From NCBI GenBank assembly GCA_023935145.1, contig CM043705.1, forward strand, positions 18,608,501-18,672,500: 64,000 bases of DNA, in the 5' to 3' direction. Positions 34,566-44,987 of this stretch are shown one piece after another. The notes under the pieces are model-generated. The model ran no database searches, had not been told where the DNA came from, and saw only the letters and a program-made list of their open reading frames with translations. A program made the translations under genes and the position numbers. The DNA is from Bretschneidera sinensis. Taxonomy: Eukaryota > Streptophyta > Magnoliopsida > Brassicales > Akaniaceae. The first letter of the stretch is position 1. Each line of letters starts with the position of its first letter.

Positions 34566-35254
34566 GGTCACTGTTGGAGCGCTGCTACAGTGATTTCTGG
34601 ATGAACAGTGTTTTCAGCATAATTTTCTTCATATCTCTTTATTCTTTTTGGATTTTTGGGTTCCAAAAAATCTCCTAATTCAATCAAACTTTCTTGCACA
34701 TTAAACACACGAGTTAAACACTTCAAAAGTGTTTTGTTATCATCAAAATTAATCTAATCAATTTCTTGATTGAGGCATTTTTGATGATGACAAAACATAT
34801 TACAAATTCAAGCATAATGTGTGTGCTAGATATATGAAGAATGATATATTACAAATGCTCAAGTAATTTTCTATGTCAACATAAATTCTTCTTAAATTCA
34901 ATTAGAGAATGTTAAGAATTGAGCCTAAAGAATTTATTTGCATTTAGTAAAATCACTTGGAGATTTTATATCTTCAATTTATTAAGACTATATAATAAAA
35001 TGCAATACAAATATAATTAGCTCCTAACAATTGAAATGCTTACAAAGTATATCTTAGGATTAAAATCTATAATTTATCCCTATTGACTTTGAAGATGCAT
35101 TTAAATTATTCTCCTTGAATTTGATCTTTTGGAGAACTTATTAACTTTTGAGATCATCAACATTGATTCACCAATTTCTACAATCTTGATCTCTTTTGAT
35201 GTATAAGCACTATTAACAATCTATATTACTTAAGTAATACTCATTAGTGCTTAA

Positions 35255-35329
35255 TTAAGATTTTTGTTACTATCAAAATCATTCAGGGTCAACAATCTCC
35301 CCCTTTTTGATGGTGACAAAAATCTTAAG
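35255..35329 (-). other. Polypurine tract and flanking inverted repeat
   Basis: The tract TCAAAAAGGGGGAGA (minus strand, 35296-35310) touches the LTR edge at 35294. Around it, TTAAGATTTTTGTTACTATC (35255-35274) and GATGGTGACAAAAATCTTAA (35309-35328) form an inverted repeat with two mismatches. Confidence 0.85.
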
Positions 35330-35365
35330 AATAAGGTCTAACAAGATCTCTAATATTCTTATTTT

Positions 35366-35666
35366 TCTCCCCCTTTTTGTCATAATAAAAAAGGGTGGAT
35401 TTAAAAAAAAAAGAACTCCTCCTCAAAATATGCTATTGAAAATATTTTGATGAAACATATTGAGAAAAGAATCGTTTTACAAGACATCAAGAAATATAAA
35501 GCTTTTGAAAGAGTTCCTTTAGAACATAGAGATAAAATTCTCAAGATATAATAACCAAATTTAAAATAAATCCAAAAGAGTTTATCAAGTATTTAAAACT
35601 CGTTTGAGTAAAACAATTTTACCAAAGGTTCTCTTTTATCAATAAATCAGATTTTCTCCCCCTTTC
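35366..35666 (-). other. Additional polypurine-tract copies
   Basis: Minus-strand CAAAAAGGGGGAGA at 35366-35379 and GAAAGGGGGAGA at 35655-35666 repeat the core of the terminal tract. Multiple tract copies upstream of the 3' LTR are a known mark of Sireviruses. Confidence 0.8.
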
Positions 35667-36424
35667 AAAAAGTCTAAAGTAATTATTTTTAACTCTTAAG
35701 AGAAATAAAATTGGATAAAACTTAACAAGCCTTATCAGTAGTTGATTGATTGAATAATCAAGACAAAGAGCTCATCAACTACTCAAAAAGATGAACAGAT
35801 TGGAAATATCTATAAGTACTTGAAAAAAAAAAATTATTTCCCCTGCATATATGCACCGAAATATAATTTTCAATTATCAATCAAATATCATTTTTAGGGT
35901 ATGTTAGATTCAATAATTAGATGATTATCAATTCAATGCAAAGATAATCATTAATTTCAAACTCAAGCATATATAATAGAAAGTTTCATATTAAGCTCAT
36001 GCTTGATAGATAAATAACTCAAAAGTAATTCTCAAATCTAAATTCAAGCTCATCACTTGATTTATCCAATGCCAAATCAAAGAGAATTTATCAAAGAACA
36101 ATTAATATTTGAGTATTAAATTGCTCCAAACAAGGATTTGATCTAATAGACAACTAGAGAAGACTTACAGTCGTCTGGAAGAATTAGCAGAGAGTTACCA
36201 GTCGACTGGGTCAAAATTATCAGTCGACTGGAAGATCTGGCAGAGAGTTACCAGTCGACTGGGTCACATGTACCAGTCGACTGGACCCTTAGTAAAATTT
36301 CCAGTCTTGAATTTTTAGCACGAATTTGTTTATCTATGACATTTTTGAGTGGGGGAAATAATTAAACAATGATTAATACTCTTTCACTCAATGTCAAACA
36401 TGCATATGATGAGTGAAGAAGCAA
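35667..36424. other. 3' internal region without ORF
   Basis: AT-rich DNA between pol and the polypurine tracts. It holds the second palindrome cluster and no envelope-like reading frame. Confidence 0.7.
36168..36283. repeat. Palindrome array downstream of pol
   Basis: Boxes start at 36168 (degenerate, CAGTCGTCTG), 36199, 36221, 36252 and 36274, with spacings of 31, 22, 31 and 22 bp. The intervals contain a repeated GCAGAGAGTTAC phrase. Confidence 0.95.
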
Positions 36425-39310
36425 TCAAATATTCAGGTTATCAAGATCCAGCATTCCCATCAACATTCTAATCTTACAAAAACTAGATTCATCTAGGGGT
36501 TTTGTAAGAATATCAGCTATTTGATCTTCTGAAGGTATGAATTCTAGTCTTATATCACTTTTTTGAGAATTGTCTCTTAGGAAATGATGTCTAATCTCTA
36601 TATGCTTGGTTCTAGAGTGCTGAATAGGATTTTTGGTTAGGTTGATAGCATCTGAATATCCTACTAGCTCAAAAGATGATTCTCTAGAGTACCATAATCC
36701 TATGGTCTGGGTCCCTTGTAGATATCTAAGGATTCTTTTTACTGCAACTACATGTGATTCCTTAGGATTAGACTGAAATCTAGCACACATGCATACACTG
36801 AACATTATATCAGGTCTACTTGCAGTCAAATAAAGTAAAGCACCTATCATGCTTCTATAATATTTAGAATCTACAGTTTTACCTCCTTCATCAAGATCAA
36901 GTTTAGTAGTTGTTCTCATAGGCGTTCCAAGTGGCTTTGAGCTTTCCATCCCGAACCTCTTTAGTAGGTTTTTGATATACTTTTGTTGATTGATGAAGAT
37001 ACCTCCTTTTAGTTGCTTGATTTGCAGTCCAAGGAAGTAGGTAAGTTCTCCCATCATGCTCATTTCAAATTCACCTTGCATGCACTTTGCAAACTCTTGA
37101 CACATAGATTCATTAGTAGCACCAAATATAATATCATCAACATATATTTGAACTATCAAAGTGTCATTTTTGTGAGTTTTTGTGAAGAGAGTTGTATCTA
37201 TTCTACCTCTTACAAAATCATTATCAATCAAAAATTTACTTAGTCTTTCATACCGTGCCTTTGGAGCTTGCTTCAACCCATATAGAGCCTTAGAAAGCTT
37301 GTAGACATGATTTGGAAGACTAGGGTTTTCAAAACCAAGAGGTTGCTCAACATAAACCTCTTCTTCTATAAAGCCATTTAAAAAAGCACTTTTTACATCC
37401 ATTTGAAATAGCTTGAATTTATTAAAGCATGCAAAGGCTAACAACATTCAAATAGCTTCTAATCTAGCTACGGGAGCATAGGTCTCATCAAAGTCTATTC
37501 TTTCTTCTTAATTATATCCCTTAGCAACTAGTCTAGCCTTATTTCTAGTTACTATTCCATTTTCATCCATCTTAATCCTATAGACCCATTTCGTTCCAAT
37601 GATGGAATGATTCTTAGGTCTTGGAACTAGTTCCCAAACATTGTTTCTTTCAAATTGATTTATCTCTTCCTGCATTGCAATTATCCAATTATTATCTTTT
37701 TCAGCTTCTATAAATGTCTTAGGTTCTACTTGAGACAAATAAGCTATAAAATTGCAAATATTTCTAATGGAAGAGCGAGTTCTTACCCCTTGTGAAGGAT
37801 CACCAATTACTTGATCAATTGGATGATGATTTACATACCTCCAATCCTTGGGTAGATTTTCCTCTTGTTGACTTGAGGATTGTTGGTCCAAATTTGGAGT
37901 TGCCATCCCTTCATTTGTTTGAGTAGAACTCTCTTTTAGGTCAACAATGGGAGTAGGAGTTTCCATTCTTGGAATAAAATCTGCATCATCTTTAAAGGAA
38001 ACTTCTCCATTACTCATTGGGTTAGATTCATCAATAGTTACATGCACAGATTCTTCTACTACTATAGTTCTCTTATTGAAAACTCTATAAGCCTTACTAG
38101 TAGTAGAGTATCCTAAAAATATCCCTTCATCGGTCTTAGAATCAAATTTACCTAAGTTAGTTTTATTATTATTCAGGATGAAGCATTTGCAACCAAATGT
38201 ACGAAAATAGGAAATATTAGGCTTTCTTCCTTTCCATAGTTCATATGGAGTTTTATCAAGTATAGACCTAATTAAAATTCAATTTAAGATATAGCAAAAA
38301 GTGTTCACGGCTTCAGCCCAAAAATATTTTGGTAAACTATTTTCACAAAGCATTGTTCTTGAAAATTCTTCTAGAACTTTGTTTTTCCTCTCAACAACTC
38401 CATTTTGTTGAGGAGTTCTAGGAGCTGAAAAATTGTGATTGATTCCATTCTCATCACAAAAATTTGAAAAGTTTTGGTTTTCAAATTCTTTTCCATGATC
38501 ACTTCTTATGCTGGAAATACAATTTCCTTTTTCATTTTGAACCTTTTTGCAAAACTTTTCAAAACCTTTGAAAGCTTCATCCTTGTAAGCAATAAAAATA
38601 ACAAAGGTATATCTTGAATAGTCATCAACAATAACAAGAGCATATTGATGGCCACCTAGACTAATGGTATTTATTGGACCAAACAAGTCCATATGCAGAA
38701 GTTCCAAAGGTCTAGAAGTTGAAACTATATTTTTTGCTTTAAAAGAAATCCTGGTTTGTTTTCCCATTTGACAAGCATCACATACTTTGTCTTTTTCAAA
38801 ATTGATTTTAGGAAGACCAATGACTAAATCTTTTCTTGAAACAATTTTCAGCAAGTTCATGTTTACATGACCAAGCCTTCTATGCCATAGCCATGGATTT
38901 TCACTAAAAGCAGGAAAACATTTTTCATTTTCGAAATGCAAAGATTTCAAATCAACTATATAGACATTTTCATGTCTATGGCCAACAAATCTGATCTTAT
39001 TTCTCTTGATGTCTATAACTAGACAATAAAAGGTCTCAAATGTGACTTTGTTGCCTTTATCACATAGTTGACTAATGCTAAGTAAATTTGGCTTAAGGCC
39101 TTGTACTAGCAATACATTATCTATGGTAGAGAAATCATTACCAACTTTTCCATGCCCGATGATCTTTATTTTGGTGTTGTCTCCAATGGTGACATATCCA
39201 CCATCTCTTAGAGTTAGCTCATTGAATACACTTTTATCACCGGTCATGTGCTTCGAGCATCCACTATCAAGGTACCAATAGTTACCTTTTTCTTTGGTGT
39301 GGAGACATAT
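36425..39310 (-). pseudogene. copia pol: protease, integrase, RT, RNase H remnant
   Basis: One minus-strand frame runs through protease (YLDSGCSKHMTGD), the HHCC zinc region ending CDACQMGKQTR, the integrase core with its two Asp (HMDLFGPI, IRSDHGKEFEN) and Glu (NGVVERKNK), then RT with MDVKSAFLNGF and the intact YVDD box (IYVDDIIFGA). It is cut by stops at 39311-39313, 38279-38281, 37508-37510 and 37448-37450 but shows no frameshift between domains. Against the older element, two stops replace CAA and CGA codons (C-to-T), one replaces TCG and one AGA. At about 36650 the RNase H core is missing: VGYSDA joins directly to INLTKNPIQHSRTKH, a deletion of about 235 bp relative to the older copy. 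It cannot make a complete RT-RNase H. Confidence 0.9.
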
Positions 39311-41044
39311 CTACATCACACAATGATACACGATTGCACTTTTGGGTACCCAAAATTTCTTGGGTCCTTTGGGGTTAGTCCTTGAAAATATGGTTCTTTT
39401 TGGGACCCATACTTTCTTAACAACATATGGAGTTCTATAGACATGATGATGATGCACAATCCTAGGATAGTAGTTATTGAAATTTCTAGGATCCCTTAGA
39501 TGTGCATGCCTATTATGCTTAGGATATGAGTTCCTAAGATACATGTTTCTATTGTGAGGAATATGAATGTGCATACCATTTCCAGAAAATGTATGATGAT
39601 GATTTCTAGGATACATGCTTGCATTATTATGAGTATGCACATTATTTCTAGGATAACCATGATGGTAATTCCTAGGATGAGCATGTGCAGTGTGCAAATT
39701 CTGATTATACAATTTGTTCCTAGAATGCACATAATGATTATTCCTAGAATGTACATGATGATTATTCCTAGAATGTGTGTGAGCATACATATAGGCATGA
39801 GTATTTCTAGGATATGCATTAGAGTTTCTAGACTTCCTAGCATTTATAGAGGGAGTGCTTTTAACCTTGCTAGAGGTCTTTGAAGTAGAGGCTTCATTTA
39901 AACATGATACTTTCATGAATAAGCTCTCTTTTGCTTTTTGCTTGCCTAATGGAGAATAACCTAACCCGGATTTTCCTCCATTTAATCTTTGGCAAGATAA
40001 CACTTCATCTAACTTTTCTTTTCCAAGCATAAGTCTAGATATAGTATCATTTAATTCTATTATCTTCTTCTTTAAGTTTTCATTTTCATCTTTAAGAAGA
40101 TCTTGAGAAGAATCATAAAGTAATGAAGATAGTTTATCTTTTTCTTTTCTTAAACCTACCATCTCTTTAGAAAGAGATAACACCTCTTTTTTAAGAATGG
40201 TGTTCCTAGAATCAAATTTCTTCAATTCTTCATACATTTCATTTATGACTTCTATCAATTCTTCACTACTGCTAACAATGTTATTTTTTGAAGAGGAAGA
40301 AGTTGATACCTCATTTTCGTCGTCGATTGCCATAAGACATAGGTTGGCAATTTCCTCGCATTCGATCTCTTTATTCGAGGAGTCTTCTTCTTCTTCATCA
40401 CCATCACGATTAAGATCTTCAATTTCCATAAAAGGTAAGGATGTGGTGGAACCATCAATTTTGTAATCCAAGTAGCTTTCATGCTTCTTGAGGGATTCCA
40501 CAAGCTCTTCTAAACTTTCACTTGTAGAATGCTTTGTCAAAATAATTTTCCATTGATTTGACAAAGACCTAAGAAATATTCTCACAAGTTCAAGGTTAGA
40601 ATAAATTTTACCCATGAAAGATAAAGTTTTAACAAGTATGGTAAAACGAGTTTGCGAATCAAAAATTGATTCATTTTCATTCATTTTAAAATGCTCTAAG
40701 TCATGAACAAAATTTTTTAATTTGAAATTCTTTTCTTGCTCATTTCCTCCATGTATGACTTCCAATAAATCCCAAATTTCTTTTGCAGCCTTACATGAGG
40801 AAATTTGATCAACTTCGTTTTGATCAAGAGAACTATAAAACATGTTCATAACTTTAGCATTTAGTTGAATGAATTTACTATCATTTACATCAAAGTCATT
40901 TTCATTTTCAAGAATGAAATACCAAGCATAATAATCATGTGCTTGAATAAAAATCTTCATTAGAGCTTTCCAATGGGTGAAATTTGTTCCATGGAGAAGA
41001 GGAGGACTAGAAGGATCTCTTCCTTCTAAAAATATAGTTGCCAT
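39311..41044 (-). CDS. copia gag, 577 aa, open to a stop before pol
   Basis: The ATG at 41044 starts 55 bp inside the LTR edge. The N-terminal half is the UBN2-type gag domain (GTNFTHWKALMKIFIQAHDY, AKEIWDLLEVIHGG, LRSLSNQWKIILTKH). The middle is acidic and then coiled-coil-like (residues about 260-350). The C-terminal 180 residues are a His/Asn/Arg-rich array of short units (HSRNNHH, YPRN, HPRN). Unlike the older element it has no CCHC zinc knuckle: the sequence passes from YKIDG straight to the acidic stretch where the older gag carries the knuckle. The frame ends at a TAG (39311-39313) and pol continues in the same frame after it. The protein would form virus-like particles in the cytoplasm if expressed. 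Confidence 0.88.
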   Translation of the reverse strand: MATIFLEGRDPSSPPLLHGTNFTHWKALMKIFIQAHDYYAWYFILENENDFDVNDSKFIQLNAKVMNMFYSSLDQNEVDQISSCKAAKEIWDLLEVIHGGNEQEKNFKLKNFVHDLEHFKMNENESIFDSQTRFTILVKTLSFMGKIYSNLELVRIFLRSLSNQWKIILTKHSTSESLEELVESLKKHESYLDYKIDGSTTSLPFMEIEDLNRDGDEEEEDSSNKEIECEEIANLCLMAIDDENEVSTSSSSKNNIVSSSEELIEVINEMYEELKKFDSRNTILKKEVLSLSKEMVGLRKEKDKLSSLLYDSSQDLLKDENENLKKKIIELNDTISRLMLGKEKLDEVLSCQRLNGGKSGLGYSPLGKQKAKESLFMKVSCLNEASTSKTSSKVKSTPSINARKSRNSNAYPRNTHAYMYAHTHSRNNHHVHSRNNHYVHSRNKLYNQNLHTAHAHPRNYHHGYPRNNVHTHNNASMYPRNHHHTFSGNGMHIHIPHNRNMYLRNSYPKHNRHAHLRDPRNFNNYYPRIVHHHHVYRTPYVVKKVWVPKRTIFSRTNPKGPKKFWVPKSAIVYHCVM

Positions 41045-41084
41045 AGGATCAACTCTAGGATTTTAAGCCTAAAATAGAGAACGA

Positions 41085-41097
41085 GGCTCTGATACCA
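41085..41097 (-). other. tRNA-Met primer-binding site, Sirevirus-type element
   Basis: Minus-strand TGGTATCAGAGCC, two bases inside the 5' LTR. Confidence 0.95.
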
Positions 41098-41388
41098 ATT
41101 ATAGGTCCAAAATATACTATGGCAATACCCAAGAGGGGGGTGAATTGGGTATTAAAAAAATAAAATACTTTTTGCAATCTCAAATAACAAAATATATGCG
41201 GAATTAAATCTTTCTAAATTACTAGCACAAAGATGAGAGAGTTTATTGCTTAATATAGAAATGATAATTGAATTATAAAATAATTAAGCAATCAATCTCA
41301 TTTACTTGAATAATAAATAATTATAAGCAAGTAATTAAGGAGATAGAGTTAGAGAGATGCAAACTCGATTTATAGTGGTTCGGCAATA

Positions 41389-41607
41389 TCGGAATCCTTC
41401 CGACCCTACGTCCACTCTCTTCAAGGATCCTCCTTGAAGTCTTTCACTAAACCAAGCAACTTACGGGTGTTGCTCAAACTGAAACACAAGCAACTTACGG
41501 GTGTTGCTCAAACCGTACAATCCCCTTCCTCTCGGAAGTAATCCCCTTCCTCTCGGAAGTATCCCCTTCCTCTTGGAAGTAATCCCTTTACAATAAAAGC
41601 TGTAAAG
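41389..41607 (-). other. Leader hairpin array, 5' LTR copy
   Basis: It carries the same hairpins as 33896-34114. This is the copy that would be transcribed as the 5' leader of the genomic RNA. Confidence 0.8.
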
Positions 41608-41800
41608 TAAATGGTAGAGAGACAACAAATGAAAGCTTATACAACTGAATAATGTCTCTCTTTCAAAGAAAAGCTTGAAGAATAGCTCAACATGAGTATT
41701 TCAAAGCTTTTTTGAGTTTCAAAGAATGAATGACTTGAGTGTGTATGTTCTTCTCTTTTTGAATGTCTTCTCCTTCATGTTGAATGCTGAATTGAGTGGG

Positions 41801-41809
41801 TTTATATAG
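41801..41809 (-). promoter_or_regulatory. LTR TATA box, 5' LTR (active copy)
   Basis: CTATATAAA on the minus strand. RNA would start near 41775 and run through the hairpins, the primer site and gag. Confidence 0.75.
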
Positions 41810-41903
41810 CCATCAATTAATATGGCCGTTAGACTTCAATTTGAATTGATTGTGCCTTTAAAATCTCAGATTTCGAGTCCCAACGGTCATATTTTTGAAC
41901 TAC

Positions 41904-42037
41904 CAGTCGACTGGGTCATGATACCAGTCGACTGGGTCCTCTTAAAAATTCACATTTTTGCTGCTACAGTGTTACCAGTCGACTAGTAAGTCATCCCAGT
42001 CGACTGGGAACCTTCTGCCACTTTTACCAGTCGACTG
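41904..42037. repeat. Palindrome array in the 5' LTR, five boxes
   Basis: Boxes start at 41904, 41925, 41976 (last base changed, CTG to CTA), 41997 and 42028. Spacings are 21, 51, 21 and 31 bp, identical to the 3' LTR until the sixth box, which is deleted. Confidence 0.95.
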
Positions 42038-42766
42038 GGTCACTGTTGGAGTGCTACTACAGTGATTTCTGGATGAACAGTGTTTTCAGCATAATTTTCT
42101 TCATATCTCTTTATTCTTTTTGGATTCTTGGGTTCCAAAAAATCTCCTAATTCAATCAAACTTTCTTGCACATTAAACACACGAGTTAAACACTTCAAAA
42201 GTGTTTTGTTATCATCAAAATTAATCTAATCAATTTCTTGATTGAGGCATTTTTGATGATGACAAAACATATTACAAATTCAAGCATAATGTGTGTGCTA
42301 GATATATGAAGAATGATATATTACAAATGCTCAAGTAATTTTCTATGTCAACATAAATTCTTCTTAAATTCAATTAGAGAATGTTAAGAATTGAGCCTAA
42401 AGAATTTATTTGCATTTAATAAAATCACTTGGAGATTTTATATCTTCAATTTATTAAGACTATATAATAAAATGCAATACAAATATAATTAGCTCCTAAC
42501 AATTGAAATGCTTACAAAGTATATCTTAGGATTAAAATCTATAATTTATCCCTATTGACTTTGAAGATGCATTTAAATTATTCTCCTTGAATTTGATCTT
42601 TTGGAGAACTTATTAACTTTTGAGATCATCAACATTGATTCACCAATTTCTACAATCTTGATCTCTTTTGATGTATAAGCACTATTAACAATCTATATTA
42701 CTTAAGTAATACTCATTAGTGCTTAATTAAGATTTTTGTTACTATCAAAATCATTCAGGGTCAACA

Positions 42767-42771
42767 CTTGT
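42767..42771. repeat. Target-site duplication CTTGT, right
   Basis: Partner of 33591-33595; the interrupted gypsy gag resumes here. Confidence 0.95.
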
Positions 42772-43184
42772 CATAAGAAACTGCAATACAAAGTCAAAGT
42801 CAAACAGAATCTGTTGCTTCTATAGATCATAGTAATATTGGTGGGACCCTTAGATTTGGAATACAGGCTATGAGAACTGGAAGTTATGGTAGATGAGCAA
42901 GTATGCCACCAAGGGGAAGTGGTAATCTGATGTATGATCAAGAGGCAAGAGTTTTCTTTATATGTAATCAGATAGGGCATCTGTCTCAGAATTGTCCTAC
43001 TCTGATGTACTTTTTATGTGGTGAGGGAGAACATATTAGCGTAGTTTATCCAGTGGGAAAATCTGTTGAGATAAGTGCTGAAGGTGTTGGGAGAAGACAG
43101 GTGGAGAGAGGTGGTGGATTAGGGAGTACGCGGGGTAGAGGCAGAGGATCAGTAGCTGAGAGAGGACATGGTGGTCAGTTATAG
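42772..43184 (+). pseudogene. gypsy gag, 3' part with zinc-knuckle remnant
   Basis: The reading resumes after the copia insertion. From 42903, MPPRGSGNLMYDQEARVFF leads into a CCHC-like knuckle, ICNQIGHLSQNCP, whose first Cys is replaced by Phe, and a second weak one, LCGEGEHISVVYP. A Gly/Arg-rich tail, GGGLGSTRGRGRGS, ends at a stop at 43182-43184. Protease and RT should follow but the sequence turns into LTR. Confidence 0.7.
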
Positions 43185-43226
43185 CCTAGAGACAACAAGG
43201 TCTATACGTTGACCCAACAAGATGCA

Positions 43227-44189
43227 CAAGAAGGCAATTGGTTTAGCTGAAACATGTCAACATATGGCAAGACGTTCCTAGACAATAATATGAAATTATC
43301 TAATGAGAAAAAAAAAGGAAAAATAATTTAAATTCATGCATTACATTCCTTTTAAATATTGATTATTATTGATTGAGAAGCTAAAGTATCAGAGTTGATT
43401 GTGAAATTATTGATAGACAAATGAGTCTCATAGAGAGACAGATATGATGAGAAAGAAATATGAAAGTATGATATGGTAAAAATTATTTGATTGATTGATT
43501 ATATGTTGTGAACCTCATAACAAAGTAAATAATGATGTTGAATTGATAATCTCGAGATGAGTAAATATATGATTGAAAAATTGATATGTTTGATGATTAA
43601 TTTAAGAAGAGATTGATAAATGGTTGGAATTATGATATGAGTAGTGATAACAAAATGTTATTATTGAATTACATGAGATAATAGATGAATGAATATTAGA
43701 AGATTATTTGAAAGATTGAATTATTATATGGGAAGAAATAGATGATTAATACTGGTGAATTAGAAATGATTGAAGTATAAGATGTGATTGAAAATATATA
43801 ATCAAGCACTTCTAGTTATTTTAATTCACTAAGTTTGTGAAGCTCACTCCTTATTGTTGAAAATTTTCAGACAGTGGGCATGACAGATAGTGTTTAGAGC
43901 TGATATCAGAGCAATTACCTTAAGTAAGTCCCGTTGTCAAGTCCTCAGACATTGTAATAAAGAAGAAAGAAAATTTGTAATAAAATCTTTTCATGCATTT
44001 CGTTATATTTATATATTGTTTCTGATAGAAAAATGATGATATATCTCCTCTGAAAAGAGTTGAAGATTTGATGTAAATTTTTAATTTTAGCTAATTTATT
44101 TTTATATTGTTTCATATAGGTGTCGTGCCGGGATTTCAAAACGTTATGATACTGTCTCGGGGGTGGCCAACCTAGGAAGGATCGTTACA
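43227..44189 (+). repeat. 3' LTR of the gypsy element, 5'-truncated
   Basis: It matches the right part of the left LTR from AGAAGGCA...TTGAAACATGTC onward, with many substitutions and a 30-bp insertion near 43680. It ends CGTTACA at 44189. About 800 bp of its start are missing. Confidence 0.8.
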
Positions 44190-44313
44190 GATCACCATTG
44201 TCCCTAAGCACTCCCTCAATTTCAACATTGCTTGGTTTCCCACAAGCCGAGCTATTGACATCGAATTTTAATACCGAAGCAACATCTAGTTGTTGCCACT
44301 TTATATTGATCAT
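44190..44313 (-). pseudogene. RNase H domain, N-terminal piece
   Basis: From the ATG at 44313 the minus strand reads KWQQLDVASVLKFDVNSSAC, then GKPSNVEIEGVLRDNGD, the opening of the plant RVT_3 RNase H domain (LKFNVDGA...GVLRD pattern). The first catalytic Asp is replaced (FDVNSS). The last codon is split by the gypsy insertion and completed at 30767. Whether the original was a LINE or a host RNase H-like gene cannot be told from this fragment. Confidence 0.75.
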
Positions 44314-44479
44314 TTTCACTTTGATAATAAAGGGTTTGCATATAACAGGGAAGTTGTGAATGACATCAACATATTGGTTAGTTAGTTTTGGTTGGATTAA
44401 CTATTTTTTTCAAGTTTGACTTAAAAATTGGTTATTAGGGTTTTTTCTTTTTTCCTTTTATAAACATTGTGGTCACTAA

Positions 44480-44760
44480 GGGTACGTTTAGTATTGGAAA
44501 ATATTTACAATTTTTCATTTCCATTTTCCTTAACACTTGGCTCAACAATCGGGATATTATTAACATAATTTGGAAAATGGCTCCTCTCTTTCCAACATGA
44601 TATTGGAAAACTCAGAAAAAAAATAATATTTCCTAAAATTATATTGGAAATGGAAGTGTTATTTTTCAAATTATGTTAAGAATATCTAAAATTTTGAAAA
44701 TAAAAATGTTAAAAAAATGAAGATAAAAATAAAAAATATTTTTCAATACTAAATGCAACC
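44480..44760. mobile_element. 281-bp PIF/Harbinger-like MITE
   Basis: TIRs GGGTACGTTTAGTATTGGAA and, inward from the right, GGTTGCATTTAGTATTGAAA. TAA target duplications at 44477-44479 and 44761-44763. No coding capacity. Confidence 0.85.
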
Positions 44761-44987
44761 TAAGTGTTTCACAATTTTCTTTTATGAAAATAAATCATCA
44801 TTGCATTAACTAGGAATATCCTTGGTGACAAAAAAGCTACTTGACACGAAGTTTTCCTCATCCAAATTTGCACAGAAAAAATAAATCTATCACATCTTAC
44901 TATATGAGTTACAGAGTTAACATCCTTGTGAACATGAATATAATGAACATAAGAAAATAAAAACAAAACTAACTTGGCCTCCTCGAT

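Larger units (their letters stand above)
33596..35294 (-). repeat. 3' LTR of the Sirevirus-type element
   Basis: 1699 bp. Compared with the 5' LTR it keeps a 12-bp duplication near 33830 and one extra palindrome unit near 34545; otherwise the two are almost identical. Confidence 0.95.
33596..42766 (-). mobile_element. Young Sirevirus-type Ty1/copia element, 9.17 kb
   Basis: LTRs at 33596-35294 and 41100-42766, TG...CA ends and a perfect 5-bp target duplication. Minus-strand order is LTR, tRNA-Met primer site, gag, protease, integrase, RT, RNase H remnant, 3' region, polypurine tracts, LTR. Sirevirus assignment rests on three features described for that genus: several polypurine-tract copies upstream of the 3' LTR, an inverted repeat around the last one, and repeated symmetric boxes in the LTR and downstream of pol. 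No envelope-like ORF is present. By eye the LTRs differ at roughly 15 bases plus two small deletions, so insertion is recent. Stops in pol and loss of the RNase H core show this copy is not autonomous. Confidence 0.92.
41100..42766 (-). repeat. 5' LTR of the Sirevirus-type element
   Basis: 1667 bp. The inner edge reads TATAGG where the 3' LTR has TGTAGG, so the terminal dinucleotide next to the primer site is mutated. It lacks one 21-bp palindrome unit and a 12-bp duplicate found in the partner. Confidence 0.95.
30768..44189 (+). mobile_element. Ty3/gypsy-type element lacking pol, interrupted by copia
   Basis: Left LTR 30768-32522, primer site at 32527, broken gag, then the right LTR remnant ending at 44189. 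The LTR tips are TATAA (mutated from TGTAA) and TTACA. The insertion point is fixed by the host RNase H reading, which continues from 44190 to 30767. The flanking 5 bp (GACAA and GATCA) are a plausible diverged target duplication. No protease, RT or integrase is present: after the gag zinc-finger region the sequence passes straight into the LTR interior, so pol and the start of the right LTR were deleted. Tag Ty3/gypsy rests on the gag family. Confidence 0.75.
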
